Assembly (NCBI GenBank): GCA_000469685.2
Contig: LS997563.1
Location: 39,534,468-39,598,467, forward strand
Origin: Haemonchus contortus
Lineage: Eukaryota; Nematoda; Chromadorea; Rhabditida; Trichostrongylidae
DNA: 64,000 bases
Direction of reading: 5' to 3'
The first letter of the stretch is position 1. Every line of letters begins with the position of its first letter. Below, in pieces: positions 11,856 to 24,843 of this stretch. A program made the position numbers and the translations under genes. The notes under the pieces were generated by a model that was not told where the DNA came from, ran no database searches, and worked only from the letters and a program-made list of their open reading frames with translations.

Positions 11856-14257
11856 GTAAGTGTCGTGGGGGCATCGTTGGCAGTACCCCTCGGTGTCGGG
11901 GCTGGGCTCCTTTTTACTGCTTTATCCTACGTACTGACTCGTATCGTGTCTGTTACAAGAATAGGAAGCGGACCAGTTATCTGGCGTAGAAGTAATCTCT
12001 GGGAGTCGCCCATTTCTTTCGCACCCTAAGAAGATGGGTAATTCCGAAAAGATTTTCCGATTTTTACAACATAGCAGCTTTTCTAGCCACCAGGAGTTTC
12101 TAAAGGTTACCCACTGCTCTTGTTCCCGAATTGGGTTTTGAATTAGTAGGCTGGACGAAGTGAAAGTGTCCCAAGACCAAGGAGCAGTACTGCCAAATGC
12201 GTTCCCACATACACCTGCGGAAGGTGGAAGAAGTGGCATCCCATAGCCGACTGGTTCTTGACCATTCGAAATTCTGCTCGTCTTTCTTGCTTAGCTATAG
12301 CCTATCGTCTAGAAATACATCATTATAGCATGGCTCGTTGCGTCCTTTCTTGCCATACATGCATGTTTGACGCCTATCCATTCTATTCGTGCTCGACGAC
12401 ACATACGAGGCGGCAGCAAGACGAAGAGAGGGGTGGAGTGAAGATAGAGGCGGCTGGATAAGCTGTCTTTTTCTGGCACAAGCTGCGACACGGCTACCCA
12501 TATCGAGGAGTGAGGTTTCTGGTCTAGGCTTTCTGTCTCGGACATGCTCAATGATTGCTCGTCGTTGATGCTCACTGAAGCTCACTAATCGTGGCAATGA
12601 TGTGCTGTAAAGGGCTGATTCTGAGAGCCTCAGATAATTCGCTTCACTGGTTTTCGAGTACTTTCGGAGCCCTTCTTTTTCCCTCCTTTATTAGCAAAAA
12701 GTCTAGGCGCTGTTATTAGTTGATCGTCGTCTCGGACGAGTATCCTCCCTAAATTTTCTTTCTTAGGACCTCTACTTTGCATCGGAACTTCATATTTTCG
12801 ACAGTTCGAACACTGCCATTCCATTACCTTCAAAATGACTCGCCCTCCAGAATTTTCTGGACCCTCCTCCTGCACGACCTGGATAGAGTCGTGCCCCTTC
12901 TATTTCTCCTACAAGGCTCCTGCTTTTCCGATATATTTTTGCAGGTTTTCCATCATTTATGGGTTCCATGGCCTGAATCCTCTGTGAAAACGCGGTGCTC
13001 CTTCCCTAACTCCTTCCCTATCATCGTTCGTAACACAACTGGAACTGTGATTTGTTTACGAGTTTCTTGCCATCACACTGCTTTGTCTTTACTCGGCAAT
13101 GTTTATCATCTATCCTCGATGTTAAATCTGTGATGCAGACGACGAGCTTCATTCCTCCCCTCCCTTTCGACTTTTTGTCTTTCATATCGATTTCTTTTGT
13201 GTCTATTTAGTGAGAGGTTTTTGGCAACAACTGCTCACAACTAGCTTCATTGCCGTTAGGATATGCATGAACCTATCGTATTACTTGAGCAACCATCGTT
13301 ACATGCGATACACACTTATAACTTATTCACTAGTCCAAGCTATTCAACGTGGATTCAGTTGTAATAAGCAGTATAGCAAAAAAGTTGGGAAGTAGTTGAC
13401 AAAATGATGAGCCAAAAATAGGGCTAGCTTGTATTACCAGGAGCCATTTGCAAGTCATTTTCTCAGTCATGCAAGTCAGTCATTAGTTGGTTCGCTTCTA
13501 AACCTTTTTTCGAAAAAGGACGAAAATCGGGCGCATGGCGCATTTTGAAGGAGTCGACAAGCAACATTATAGTCATCTGAATTCTCTTATATTACTAAGA
13601 AGGATGATAACTGCAAAGGTTTTGATAAGGGGTTTGCAAAGTGATTTCGAAGGTGAATTCCTTCAGTGTAATCGAAAAATAATAAAACTAGTAGAAATAT
13701 TTTCTGCAACTTGACACAGTGTTTGTCTGGGAATGACTTCACACAAGTCATTTCAAATGGAACCGATAGAATTTTAAATAAAACTTACTTCTCTCCTTTT
13801 CGTCGCCTGTGACAATAGATAAGTAAATAAATAAATAAATAAACTGAATTCAGGAAAATGGATTTTTTGTCTTTAATTGCATTTGGGTCTTTTAATAAAT
13901 TTTTTTCTGTGTGTAGCCGTTACTGGTGCTCACTAACCTTGGAGACTTATATGATCTCATCATTTTTACGATTTTTTTAAAATACATACAGTAAAGTAAT
14001 AAACTTCATAAGAAATTGTTACTTTCAATTTCAAAAAAAAATAAGCTCGGGTAGGACGATGTGTATTTAAGGTCAATTTTTCTTATTCCTTGCAAATTGA
14101 TACTTTGATTGGTGTTTCTTCTCACCGTTTCAGAATTTTCGTGTAAATGCTTGATCATCATACCGAAAGATCTAATTCTTTCACGTGATTCGCGTTTTTT
14201 TTATTTTTTTTCCTTCTGAAGCACGCTATAGATATTAACAAACTTGCTTTATTTCAG

Positions 14258-17200
14258 GCTCTGGCGACATTGTGGGTGAAATTACCGGGAAGCTATCAGG
14301 ACCTGGCCGATGCGACCAGGGACTATCCGCCTGGCGGAGCTTACATGGCCTATCTTCATTCACTTCCTCAACGAGCCACAAGCAGCCATAGCTTCTTGAG
14401 GTATTTTTTGTAATACATCTTTTTATTTTTAGAATTCCCATCCAAGTGCTTCCTAATTAATTGCTTTCCCATATTATGGGTATTATGTGGAGCAACGTTC
14501 TGCTGGAAAAATGGGTATTATGTGGAGCAACGTTCTGCTGGAAAAATTGTTTATTTATTGTTCTGTTTATTTGTCAGTTCTTCTAAAGCGGACCAGTCAT
14601 AAGTGTCAGCAAAACAGTCTTAGGCATGATATGGAAAAATTTAGTTACCGTCCATTTTTGTTCCTCCTTTCCAGAATCTACTTTTTTATCGCTCCTCCAC
14701 GCACTATTTGGGTCTCTAGTCGACTAATACTAGAGGTCATGTGCATGGCGCATCCCGAAGCTTCAGCTAACTTAGATGAACTGAGTAGCTGGGGTTTCGT
14801 TACTTCTTTCGTAACTATGAACTCCCATGACGTTCAAAGAAAAGCTATTGATGTTTGGGCATGTCAAAGGAAAGATGAGCCCCTTGAGTTTTCGTGTTGC
14901 CTCTCACTTTCATGGGGACACATCGAAATCTGTTTATATTTACGTCGTCATCGTCGTCATTGTTGTCGTGTTATCGTCTAGATGTTTATGTAAGAATATA
15001 TCCACCCACACAAACATACTTTTGCACATACATAGAGGAAACTATCTATAATTTTTATTAATAGCTGATTTGATTCGTAGATTCAGCTGTTTGTTTGACG
15101 GTTTTCCTAACTAGACCTGTTTTTCGAGTGAAATTAGGATTTAGGAGGAGGTTTGTGGGCCTAGACTGACAAGGGCAATCGGTCCCTTGCTCCCTTCGAT
15201 GAGGCTTAATTCAAGGGGAAGAGGACAGGTGAGAAGCTGGATTGATTGGAAAATCGGCTTACCTCCGAAACTTACTGAATAGGCCAAGGTTCTGGATAAG
15301 GGCACTTTGGTCCTGTCAATTTCCGCCTACCTCGGGGCTCTTCTAAGGCACCCATTCGTCCTTCTCGAGCACTCTTCTCGAAGTGTTGTCGCCCATTACC
15401 CGAGCACTTTAGGCACAGAGGACCCTGAAGGCTTCTAGAAGGTTCTCTTATAAGGCTAATCGGAAGTCTACGTTTATTAAAAATCACAGCGGCCTGAAAT
15501 GTAGCACAAATTCGAAGCTTTCTCGTGTGGGAACCACTAGAAGACAGGTGTAGTATGCGCCATGCATATGATACGTGCATAAAATGAAATCGCATTTTGA
15601 ATATTTCGCTTGTGCTTTCGATAAGGAAAAGATTGTTGAATGCGTGAAAGTCTTTATAAATCTAAAATTATCAAGAATTAGTCATTGAGCAGACAATATC
15701 GGTCGGTCGTTTATTCTGGAATGTGTTTCATGACTAGATAGAATTGCCAACGTTGGCATTTCTTCGACGGAATTAATTGCATGTCTGTTCAGAAAAACAA
15801 TAAATAATCTAATCTATTCCATTCTCATCTAACGATCGGTATAAATGGAAGAATTCAGGGAATGTGTATGCATGAAAAGGAATTCTATATTGGTCGAAAA
15901 CGGTCCACTTTATGTTGATTTTATTTGGATCGTTTAATATTTGATTACGTGAGCAGGCCTTGGCCCTGATATGACGGGGTAACAAGCGGTCTGAGGAAGC
16001 CCCGATCGAGCTGATTTGGGTGAATGCGGGCTCTTGAGAATTTTTAAAAGAGAGCTAAGGTTGCTACCCCGATGCTCACCAATTTTTCAAGTCGTTACTT
16101 GGTTTAGCGAGAGATACGGTAGGGTAAGGACCAAGTGAGCAGAGATTGGGCTGGGATCGAGCCTACTCAGTTCTTCACTCGGAGATACCCGGAATGACGT
16201 TCAGCTTTTCATTGCATTTCATTTTTTCAATGTTTTTCGAATATTCCTATGATTCAATGGCCCAAGCCCTACCTCCGCTTGATTTTTGTTTTCTAAGCTG
16301 AAGTTCCGTGAATAACTATCAAAAGGCATTTAATTATTCATTCTTGTTGGTGAGATTTTGTCGTGAGAAGGGCGTTTCTTGAAATTTTGAATCTAAAAGT
16401 CCTCTATGTAGCTCTAATATGACCAAATTGCGTGTTTGAAGCTTCATTTTATCAAAAACCGAATGAAATGAAGTCGTATTGATGGAAGTACTAAGGGGGT
16501 TATAATTCACATACATGTAAGTAAATGAGTACTTTCAGAGAAGGCCGAAGTGTCGATGATGGTTTGCCTCCGTTCGAGACCGGTTCGATGACGTCACTCC
16601 GACGGAATGCCATCAATCCCGATGACGAATGTCAATTACCGGATACAAAACGACATAAGAAGACCAGTGTCGGTGAGTGATTTAGGAGATTTATTGATTT
16701 CGTCATCGTTTCTAAGAGCTTTTTCAAAATTACCCTGGGAACTGAAGAGAATATTCGGGGGTACCTTCGCATTCTTCTGATTGGTGGCTAGTCGAGCTGC
16801 AAGAGGAACCAACTAATCAGGGTTGCTCTAGGAATCGTACCATTTGCAGCCAACTGTGGTGCCTGTCGCTCGAAAGAGTTGGGAACTTTCAAAAAACTCA
16901 AAGACAGTGAATTTTACTATTGCTTTGCATTGTTATTATGTGGCAGAATTTCCCCAGCTACTCTCCCAGTAGGTGAGAAGGAGACGGAGCCAGGAGTATA
17001 CTCAGGGGATCATACTGCATCTGTCAAAACGATCATATCCCTCATCTTGCCTATCACTTAATGGAAGTCCCAGAAAAAAGCTGCCTCTCGGGAAAGATTT
17101 CTCCTATTGGAGTTGCGATTCGGTCTGTCCGATGGGAGCTGCCTGATATGTTCCCATAGGGACAACACTATGGTATTGTTTATTGATCAAGCTCTTGTCG

Positions 17201-20200
17201 GCAAATTTATGAGCAGAGCTGATTTCCCATTGGATTTCCCATTGCTCGGTTTCCTCCTCCTTCTAATTCATTCGCAATTTGCCTATAGGGGTTACTACAG
17301 AAGTAGTCAGAAGAGGTAAAAATAAATCTTGACAGAGGCAGCTCCTGCACTTCCACTACCGGGAACTTCCTGCAGTGATGAATTCGTTCCTGGATCTATT
17401 TTTGGATTGGGAGATAATCGATTGTCCTTGGGCTCCTACGAGGACTGCCTACGCATTTTCTCGAATTTCTGGACGTCCAGGTACCGTACTAAGGGCGTCT
17501 ATCCGATTTTGAAGAAAATGAAAAGCCCATAAAGCTGTAAAAGACGTCGTGGAGCGAAGACAAAACTGAAGATGAGGCGTCTTTGCGTCATAAGCTGAGT
17601 CAGTCTTTCCTTGTCGTCGAAAGAAGTGGTCACAAAAGAGAATGGAATGTTGTTTGAGTCAGTTGATTGCAAAGTTCCAACATTAGAAAGCATGCTGGCA
17701 AGGCAAAGTGTTATGCTAGGTTAGGGAAACTGCACATAAATCATCTGACAGAACATATTCAAGCTTTCTGGGGGGTAATTCTCATGGATAAGTTGGGCAT
17801 GGCGTAATCTTACGAATGCTGACATCCACCATTCAGTTAAAATAGTATAGGAATGGGAAATAGTGCATCGACATGAAAGGTTACTTACACTGTGTCCTGG
17901 AAGATCGGTTCCTCAGCTGTACAAAGAGCTACGTACAGAGAAAAGATGGATGGAGCGGCTGTGCTACTCGGAGTTTGAACATCCTTCGAATTTTTTTTCC
18001 CGAGTAGGATTGTAGTAGTCCCTGTCTGGATGGCCGCTGACGGCTCGGAGGCATGTCCACCCGAATCAAGTCCTTATTTCCTTCATAATCCTCAATCTCT
18101 CGAGGGTGACCGTTTTTATTTCGACCTGAGGTTGTAATGACGAGTAACTCGCTCAAAATACCGTATTGCAGCTGGTCGCCTTTATGAGACGTCTGAATTG
18201 TCCGAAACCGCTCTATCACATCGAGTTCAACGGACTGTTCAACCATCGAAATGTTCCCATTGTGATACGTTGTCAATCCTTTACACCGTGCAATGTACCG
18301 ACTGTGGGGCTCAATGGCACAAGACCTGTTTCCCGAAGGTAAGCCCATCTTTATTAATTCATATTTTATTCATTTTTATAATCTACTTGTTTGTTGAACT
18401 ACTACTGTATCTGCTTTTTTGACTTTTTTGTGAGCAAAAAAGGGCTACATATTCGAGCGATCGTTAATTGTCTCAATTTAATAAATTTTCTCGAATAACT
18501 GTAGGATGGCAAAGTGATCCCTCGTATTCCCTTTTTAGAAGGTTAATGACTATGGAAAACTTCAAAGGTATCAATTCATCCAATAATATCAAGGTATCTA
18601 GCAAAAATTCTGGACCCAAAAAGTAGCCAGTTTACATAAGGACTCCTGGGTTTCGATTTTCGATTTCCGGACCATAATTTCAAGTTCGAGCACACCACAA
18701 CGAGCAGCTCCCATGTTGTTTTACTACCGCAGCGTCATTTCCCTGGTCCGGTTTTTGCATAGTTTTGTTGTTTTGACACGGATTTCGGGGACTTTTCTGT
18801 CTACTTTCGGCTTATCCGTCAGTGGCGCCCACCTACTGAATTGACACTTTCGATTTTGTTTTCGAAAGAAAGGCCTTCGAGAAGGATCGAGAAAACCATA
18901 TATGGAAATCGCAAGGTCATGGATTAAATCAAAAATTTGAACATTTTCACCGTTCCTTCTAGTAAGTGATTGGCTGCGTGGCTCGCAACTATTTTTTGGG
19001 TCAGATTTTCCAACCCTTCTGCAAATTAAAAGTTTTTACCAGCTGTTCTTTCATCTTTCGGTAGAATGACGTTGAAGAAGAATCTGCGTGACAGCGTTAT
19101 GAACTCATCGGCTAGTGGCGTCACAATGCTCAATCCATTAGTAAAAGTGCCGTATCTGCAGAACCAAACTTCAATGCGCTCTTGCTTTTGTTTTTTTTTT
19201 CTCGAAGATTGAAAAACGCTGGAAGGAAACTCCCAGAGTCTCGCGAGATTTGAAAAACAACTTTTAGCGAGATTACAATTTCGCGAGATGATTCTTTTCA
19301 GTGCATTCCGTATGGTTTTCAAAGTAATGAGATGTTAGGAATAAAAACTGTCGTATCTATTCCTCTGCAGGGAATTACGGTAACCTCAAGTCCTCAAGTA
19401 CTCGAGTAAGTCTAAAAGGGCTGGAAATTATAAAGCAGAGGGGATTGACAAAAATTTGAAGTCTTTTCGTGAATCATATATGGTCTCGTGAAGGGATAAG
19501 CAGCGCAGTGGTCTGCAGTGTTACTACCAAACTCATGATTTGGGGTTGAGATCCGGGTTCTAACCTGTCCCATTGAGTTCTTTGCTTCCGAAACTGCATG
19601 ACTGCTACAAAACTCCTTGAGGATGTTAAGAGCCCTGATTCGCGCTATTGCTATCGCCGCAAACTTTTTATAGAATGTTGATAATTCAAACGGATTCATG
19701 AATTGAAATGACACAACGATTTTCAAGGAAGGTCGAATGCAGGGCGTGTTCCAAAAGGGAATTGATTGGTTTTTATTTAGTATTTTTAATTTTGATGAAT
19801 CGTGTAAATTGATCTGTGAAAACCCCTAAGTAGCCGTGATTTGATGAGAATTATAGTGTGAACCATCCTCTAAACAACTTCAGTTCCGTTTTGCTAGGAC
19901 TTTCGTCACTGACTGTGATTGAAAAAAGTGGCTGTAAATGTGAACATGTATTTTAAAAGGGCGAGAAATGTTCAACCGATTCGTTCAGTGGCCTTGATCT
20001 TTTAGATAAGTGTCGATAAGTGATTTTTCTTTTCAGACAACACAAACATGTGGGCAATCGGATCGACCATGTGAGCGGCGTATGAGCATCTTTGGTGTGT
20101 CATTACAAGGCCATTTGGAAATGCAACAACGAACCGTCCCGTTGATTATCGAATCAACTATCCATGAACTTCAAAAGCGAGGAATGCGTGTCAAGGTAAA

Positions 20201-23200
20201 CCCTAGATCTAATTTTTTTCATACCCACCTCTGTGCCGTTACTTTTTAATAGTAAGTCATAGTGCATAATGACGTCAAAAACGGTCTGTTTTTTCTACCA
20301 TCTCGAGCTTTAAACCTGTTATTTTCCAAATTTTATTTTTCAAGAATAAGCTTTCTGGCTATTTGAACTTGTTGTTATTATTGATGTGAATTCATCTTTT
20401 CGTTGAAATAGCCAATTGATGACGCGTCGAGTTGTCGAGTGTCAATAGTAAACTGCATTAACTGTTGACGTCATTGCGTTCAACTTCCGCGCATAAAGAA
20501 TACTGGGAACGGGGCGAGACCGAACTGAACATCTCCCATTACTAGTATTATCTTTGAATAAAATCAAAGGTACTCTAAAGAGGGGTCTTCGATTTCAAAA
20601 ACTTTTGTCGCTCTTGATCTTTATCCAGATTGAATGGGGGGAACTATTCTGGCCAATGTCTTTCTTTTCTGGCTACTCATTGCCTAGAGCCTTTTTTACA
20701 GCTGAGATAACCGGTAAAACTGGATTGTTTTTGGTTTTTTAAGGGTGTTGGGAGTTTGGCTCTCAAAAACTCGGTTGATTTCTTTTTGGAATGTGAAAGT
20801 CACTCCTAATTTGATGCAAAGGCAGAACGCCGCACTTCCCATCGATTCTATGAAAAGTATCTGTAATCATAGAGGAAACTTCGGACAATTGATCTAGTTA
20901 TAGTAAATTGTCGCTGAAGCTTGAAAAGTGCAAATGCAGTGGGCGTAGTAGCGTAGTGGATAAGTATGGTTTCGATTGAGCTATGAGTCGGGATCTAATC
21001 CTATCCAGCGCTGAGCGCTTTCGCTACACTTCAGATCACTTTTTGAAGAGAAACATTTTTCTAGTTGTTTCTTTTGGCGTTCCCGTTACAAGATTCAAGT
21101 GAAATATGAAAGTTAGTCAAATTACCAAGGAATTCATTTCAGGGAATTTATCGAACATGCGGTGTGAAATCGAAGATTGAAGAGATCTGTGAAGCATTTG
21201 AACGATGTGCGGGTGATTCTACGGTCGATCTTGAACATGTCCATCCGATGAATTTGGCATCTGTCGTGAAGCTCTACTTAAGGAAACTTCCAGAACCCTT
21301 GATGACCTATGAGCTGTACAACGAGTGGATACGCTTCGGAGTGGTGAGTACTGCCTTCCCATTGCTCTTCAGAATTCATTAGTTGTCGATAGCTTCCTTG
21401 AAATTGGCCCATTTCCAAAGTTATTCCTACTTCGTGGAGCTCAGGTTTTGTACCGGTTCGCTGTAAGCTTTCTTGGATAACCTCTTTCTCCAGGACCATA
21501 CCGCTTCTTTCTTTTTCCGATCTTCCTTTTCTTCTCTCTTTCTCTTTCTCTCTCTCTCTTTTAATACAGTTTCCCTGTTTTAAGCCCTCCAACGTGGTTC
21601 ACACGGTGGCTCTCTCAAAACCTTTATTTACTAAGTTACTTTTACAGAAATGTAACGAAGAACCGGATGATGAGCACTTGGAAGAGCTGAAACGCCTAAC
21701 ACGTCGGTTACCACTTTGTAATTATGAGACGTTGAAACATTTGATGCTCCATCTGAATCGTGTCACGTGGTGAGTAGATTTTATTGAATTTAAAACTTTT
21801 ACTTTCAATTTCCCGTTTGTTCTTTGATGTTCCTTCCTGGGTGGGTTCGACGATGATTAGATCAGAGGTCGAGAGCGCTTGACGTAGATATAAGTAGATT
21901 GCATCGTCGGAAACGATTAGCCCTACGGGATTCATCTGTGCCCGAAGTTGCCTCATAAATCACGAGTGAAGGGCACTTTTTTCACGGAAGGATGACGTGG
22001 ACTTAGGAGTTTGCGCGACTTCAGGAGTATATTGGAGAGTCACGGAGTTACCGACATGAAAATCGCTAGCGTTGGGGAAAAAGCGTTGGGGAATGTTGGG
22101 AAAATGTGATTGGAACTCATTCGAAATTTCCCATCGAATGAAGCTGAACCGTTCTTCTGATGGCCCTATTCCAGGTTCCAAGAATCGAATTTAATGGGCC
22201 CATCAAATCTGTCAACAGTTGTGGCACCATCACTAGTTTGGCAACCATCTACGTCAGCCGATCATACTTCCGCTATTATTGACGCTCAACATGCAAATCG
22301 AACAGTCCAGTGTTTGATCACGCATGCTTTCGTAAGTTTGACATACTACCAGTAAATAGCTTTATTTCTATGAATATTCGGTCGAGTGCGGGTCCAGCTG
22401 TCGATATGATTTCAAATTGGAGTCAATAGAATGGCGGATCTGACAAAAATCAAATTTTTTTCTGCCTAGCGCTTTTTACTTTGTTTCGGAGTTGTAGTCG
22501 AAATTCCTTCGAATTTCGACTACAACCCCGCAAACACGATACGATACGATACGATATCTTACGATACCTTTTTCTAGTTACGATATCTTTTTCCTCCTTG
22601 TTCACTTTTATTTTATTTTCTTCCAGACAGTCTTTGGTGTGGATCGGACAAAGGACTGGGAAGAGTTCTTCTCAAAGTACGCCTTAGAAGAGCCACCAAA
22701 GGTAACTTTTGAATCCTGTTTTCTACTTTGTCGAATTCTTTTATTTCCAGTAAGAACTAGGTAATTTCCTAGCAATTAATTTTATTTAATCGGTTCTTGG
22801 AGGAATCCATATTTGTGCTTCAAATGATTAGGGTTGAAACTATGTCAAAAAAGAAGTTTTGTTGCCGTAAGGTCTCCGTAATTTTGAAAAAGCCTACGCT
22901 TACTTTTAAAAACTAAAAGTTTGAAAGGATATTTTCGAACAGACCTTCGATTTAGGAGGAAGATGCCGGTAATGTCTCGGATGACGAAGATATCGTCGAC
23001 GATGATGTGATCGATCTAGAAGACGATGAACAGTTATTTGTTCCACAACCACCTACACCTGACCTCTTGAAAAGTACGAGGCGAGAACGAGGTAAGAAAT
23101 AGCCTAAGAGGCTTATTTTTAGTGGCACAAATTAATACAATCTTTGGCCAAAGAGTAGTTTTATGAGACCGTTCCATTGCGTTCTGCTCTAACGGTGAGG

Positions 23201-24843
23201 GCTAGTGCGCAGAGATGATGAGGCATCGACTCTGAGGGCATGCAGTGGTGGGTAGAAACGATTTTGAAACAAGGGACAGAGTTTTTATCCTGAGGCTAAA
23301 GATTGGGGGAGCAAAGGGGTGGGTGAGGTGTTGACATCGAGCAAAGTTGATGTTGAAGACGAACAGACTAATGGAACACTGTTTCGTTGAGAGAGTTTAG
23401 ACAAGGAAGGGAAAATATGGCCCCATTATTATATACTATTTACACTACTCTCTTCTCCTTTTACTTCGTTTCTACACCTCAAACTTACGAGAGCATCAAA
23501 TTGAAGATATTGTTGAAATACATTTTTTCCGATTGTTCCTGATAACTATGCCCCGATAAACTCGACGTGATCCACGTATTCTTTCAAAATGACTTGCTCG
23601 AAAATTTAAATTTTTATTTCATTTTTATCGATCTCAATCTTCCCATGTTTGAAATGGTACCGAATTCTCACTGTTTAAATAGATTTTCACGAGGTTTCTT
23701 CTGAAGTCGTTTTCATTCTCTGCTTTTTTCGGTCATTTCAAATGTAATACGTTTCTTCTAGCGGATGAACGTGCACTGAGCTGTCATGGTTCTCCGGAGG
23801 ATCACAAAAGACGATTTGAGAAGGGAGATCGACGAGAAAAACGTCGCAGTTACACGACGAGCATATTGATATCGCCGAATGCTGAACGACAAACAACTGT
23901 TACCAGGCAAAAGTAAGTTGGTACAGTAATAGAATGAGTAGTAGTACTGTAGTAGATGTCGACTAGCTCTTTGAATTATCGTCTTGCAGATCCCTCGGAG
24001 AAAAAACTGCCTTGAGTCGTTGTGCCGCTGACGTTACCGTCGACGTATCTAAGGTGAATTTTATCGATATTTATTCATTATTATTGTTTAGTTTACATAT
24101 TGACTGAATAGTTCGGTTACTATGTTCGACTTGCTTGGTTGGTTACTATGATTGGAGATGAAATTTTGCTATCTTTCAGGGTCAAATTTTCGTGGATAGG
24201 AACAGAGATGGCAAATTAATTCAGCGACGTCAATCACATAAAGGTTAGCTTTGAATAGTCTTTCTTCTTTAGATTTTTGAGGGACTTTTCGTTTTTTTTT
24301 TATAAAAAATGGCGTTAGCTTTTTGCGCCGTCTTATACTGACTTATTTTTACCTGACCATGACTTTGTGCTATTTCATGTCCGATAATTCTTTCTGGGTC
24401 CGCTTTTTTCAAAATCTGACAGGCTCTTTAACGGTTAAGCTACTTCTCTACTTCATCTTTAAATTCCTTTATTTTCTTTTTACTGGGTATGAAAATCGCT
24501 TTTTCCCGTTTATGATTTCCCAGGTTGTAGATGACGAACAAGCAGGAAACAGGTCTAATTTTTTTTGAAATTAGTGATCTTTTTCTGGAAAATATTCGCA
24601 GAGATCACTAGTACTCTAGTCCGACAACGATCTCCTGTATTTTTTTTTATATTTTAGCTGATCTTCTAGAGGTTAGTGGTTGTGACATTACTATCGTAAA
24701 CTTTTTCAGAGTATACGTCTCAGGACCTTGACTCACCGTCAAACTACGATAAAGAATGCGCTAAAGATTCGGCGCACATCATCAGTCTACACAACGTCGG
24801 CGATTTGTTTCCCGGGACTGAACAAGACGTCTCATATGTGTAG
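14258..24843 (+). CDS. spv-1: C1 and RhoGAP domain protein, HMHA1/GMIP/SPV-1 type (5' partial)
   Basis: Thirteen exons join with consistent phase: 14258-14400, 16539-16672, 18172-18338, 20037-20195, 21143-21343, 21648-21769, 22175-22331, 22627-22701, 22956-23091, 23762-23912, 23990-24053, 24180-24243 and 24710-24843, about 568 residues. The first exon (ALATLWVKLPGSYQDLADAT...) resembles the end of the F-BAR region of HMHA1-type proteins. Exon 3 is a C1 zinc finger with paired CxxC and HxxC ligands (CSHCDTL, CTDCGAQWHKTC). Exons 4-8 form the RhoGAP domain: GIYRTCG holds the arginine finger, LRKLPEPLM and the NLMGPSNLSTVVAPSL block follow in the usual order. The tail is acidic then basic and ends VSYV. 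Family members bind membranes and switch off Rho; C. elegans SPV-1 does this in the spermatheca. The N-terminal F-BAR exons were not found. Confidence 0.87.
14476..14545 (+). repeat. Perfect 35-bp tandem duplication in an intron
   Basis: Two identical, directly adjacent 35-base units start at 14476 and 14511 (each begins ATGGGTATTATGTGGAGCAA). They lie 75 bases after the exon ending at 14400. Complete identity suggests a recent duplication or an assembly artefact. Confidence 0.9.
19493..19571 (+). repeat. tRNA-like sequence, probable SINE head
   Basis: The stretch begins GGGATAAGCAGCGCAGTGGT, which resembles an RNA polymerase III A box, and has a B-box-like GGGTTCTAACC 50-60 bases later. The two ends (GGGA and TCCC) could pair like an acceptor stem. 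The middle does not give a clean anticodon arm, so a tRNA-derived SINE or pseudo-tRNA is more likely than a functional tRNA. It lies in an intron of the RhoGAP gene. Confidence 0.5.
20941..21012 (+). repeat. tRNA-like sequence, probable SINE head
   Basis: GGGCGTAGTAGCGTAGTGGA resembles a tRNA 5' half with an A box, and GGGATCTAATCC 50 bases later is a degraded B box. It sits in the intron before the exon carrying the arginine finger. No good cloverleaf can be drawn by eye, so I treat it as a decayed tRNA-derived repeat. Confidence 0.5.
22491..22526. repeat. Perfect 16-bp stem hairpin next to an ACGAT repeat
   Basis: The 16 bases GTTGTAGTCGAAATTC are followed by the loop CTTC and then by their exact reverse complement. 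Immediately downstream (about 22536-22566) is a short tandem repeat of ACGAT units. Both lie in the intron before the exon at 22627. The function is unknown; it could be a miniature foldback repeat or a structured intronic RNA. Confidence 0.85.

Larger units (their letters stand above)
10802..14257. other. Mostly non-coding stretch upstream of the RhoGAP exons
   Basis: Apart from the two candidate exons listed below, I find no coding segment that joins in phase to the exon at 14258. It holds an AAT microsatellite near 11445-11457 and a TAAA run near 13820-13842. F-BAR coding exons were expected here from the family architecture and were searched for by eye without success. Confidence 0.5.

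Noticed and set aside
16080..16200. A B-box-like GGGATCGAGCC near 16153 suggesting a tRNA
   Set aside because: No A box at the right distance and no acceptor-stem pairing; at most a SINE scrap.
17929..18348. 139-codon - strand ORF overlapping the C1 exon
   Set aside because: It is antisense to the C1 zinc-finger exon, which has both zinc-ligand patterns and correct splice phases.
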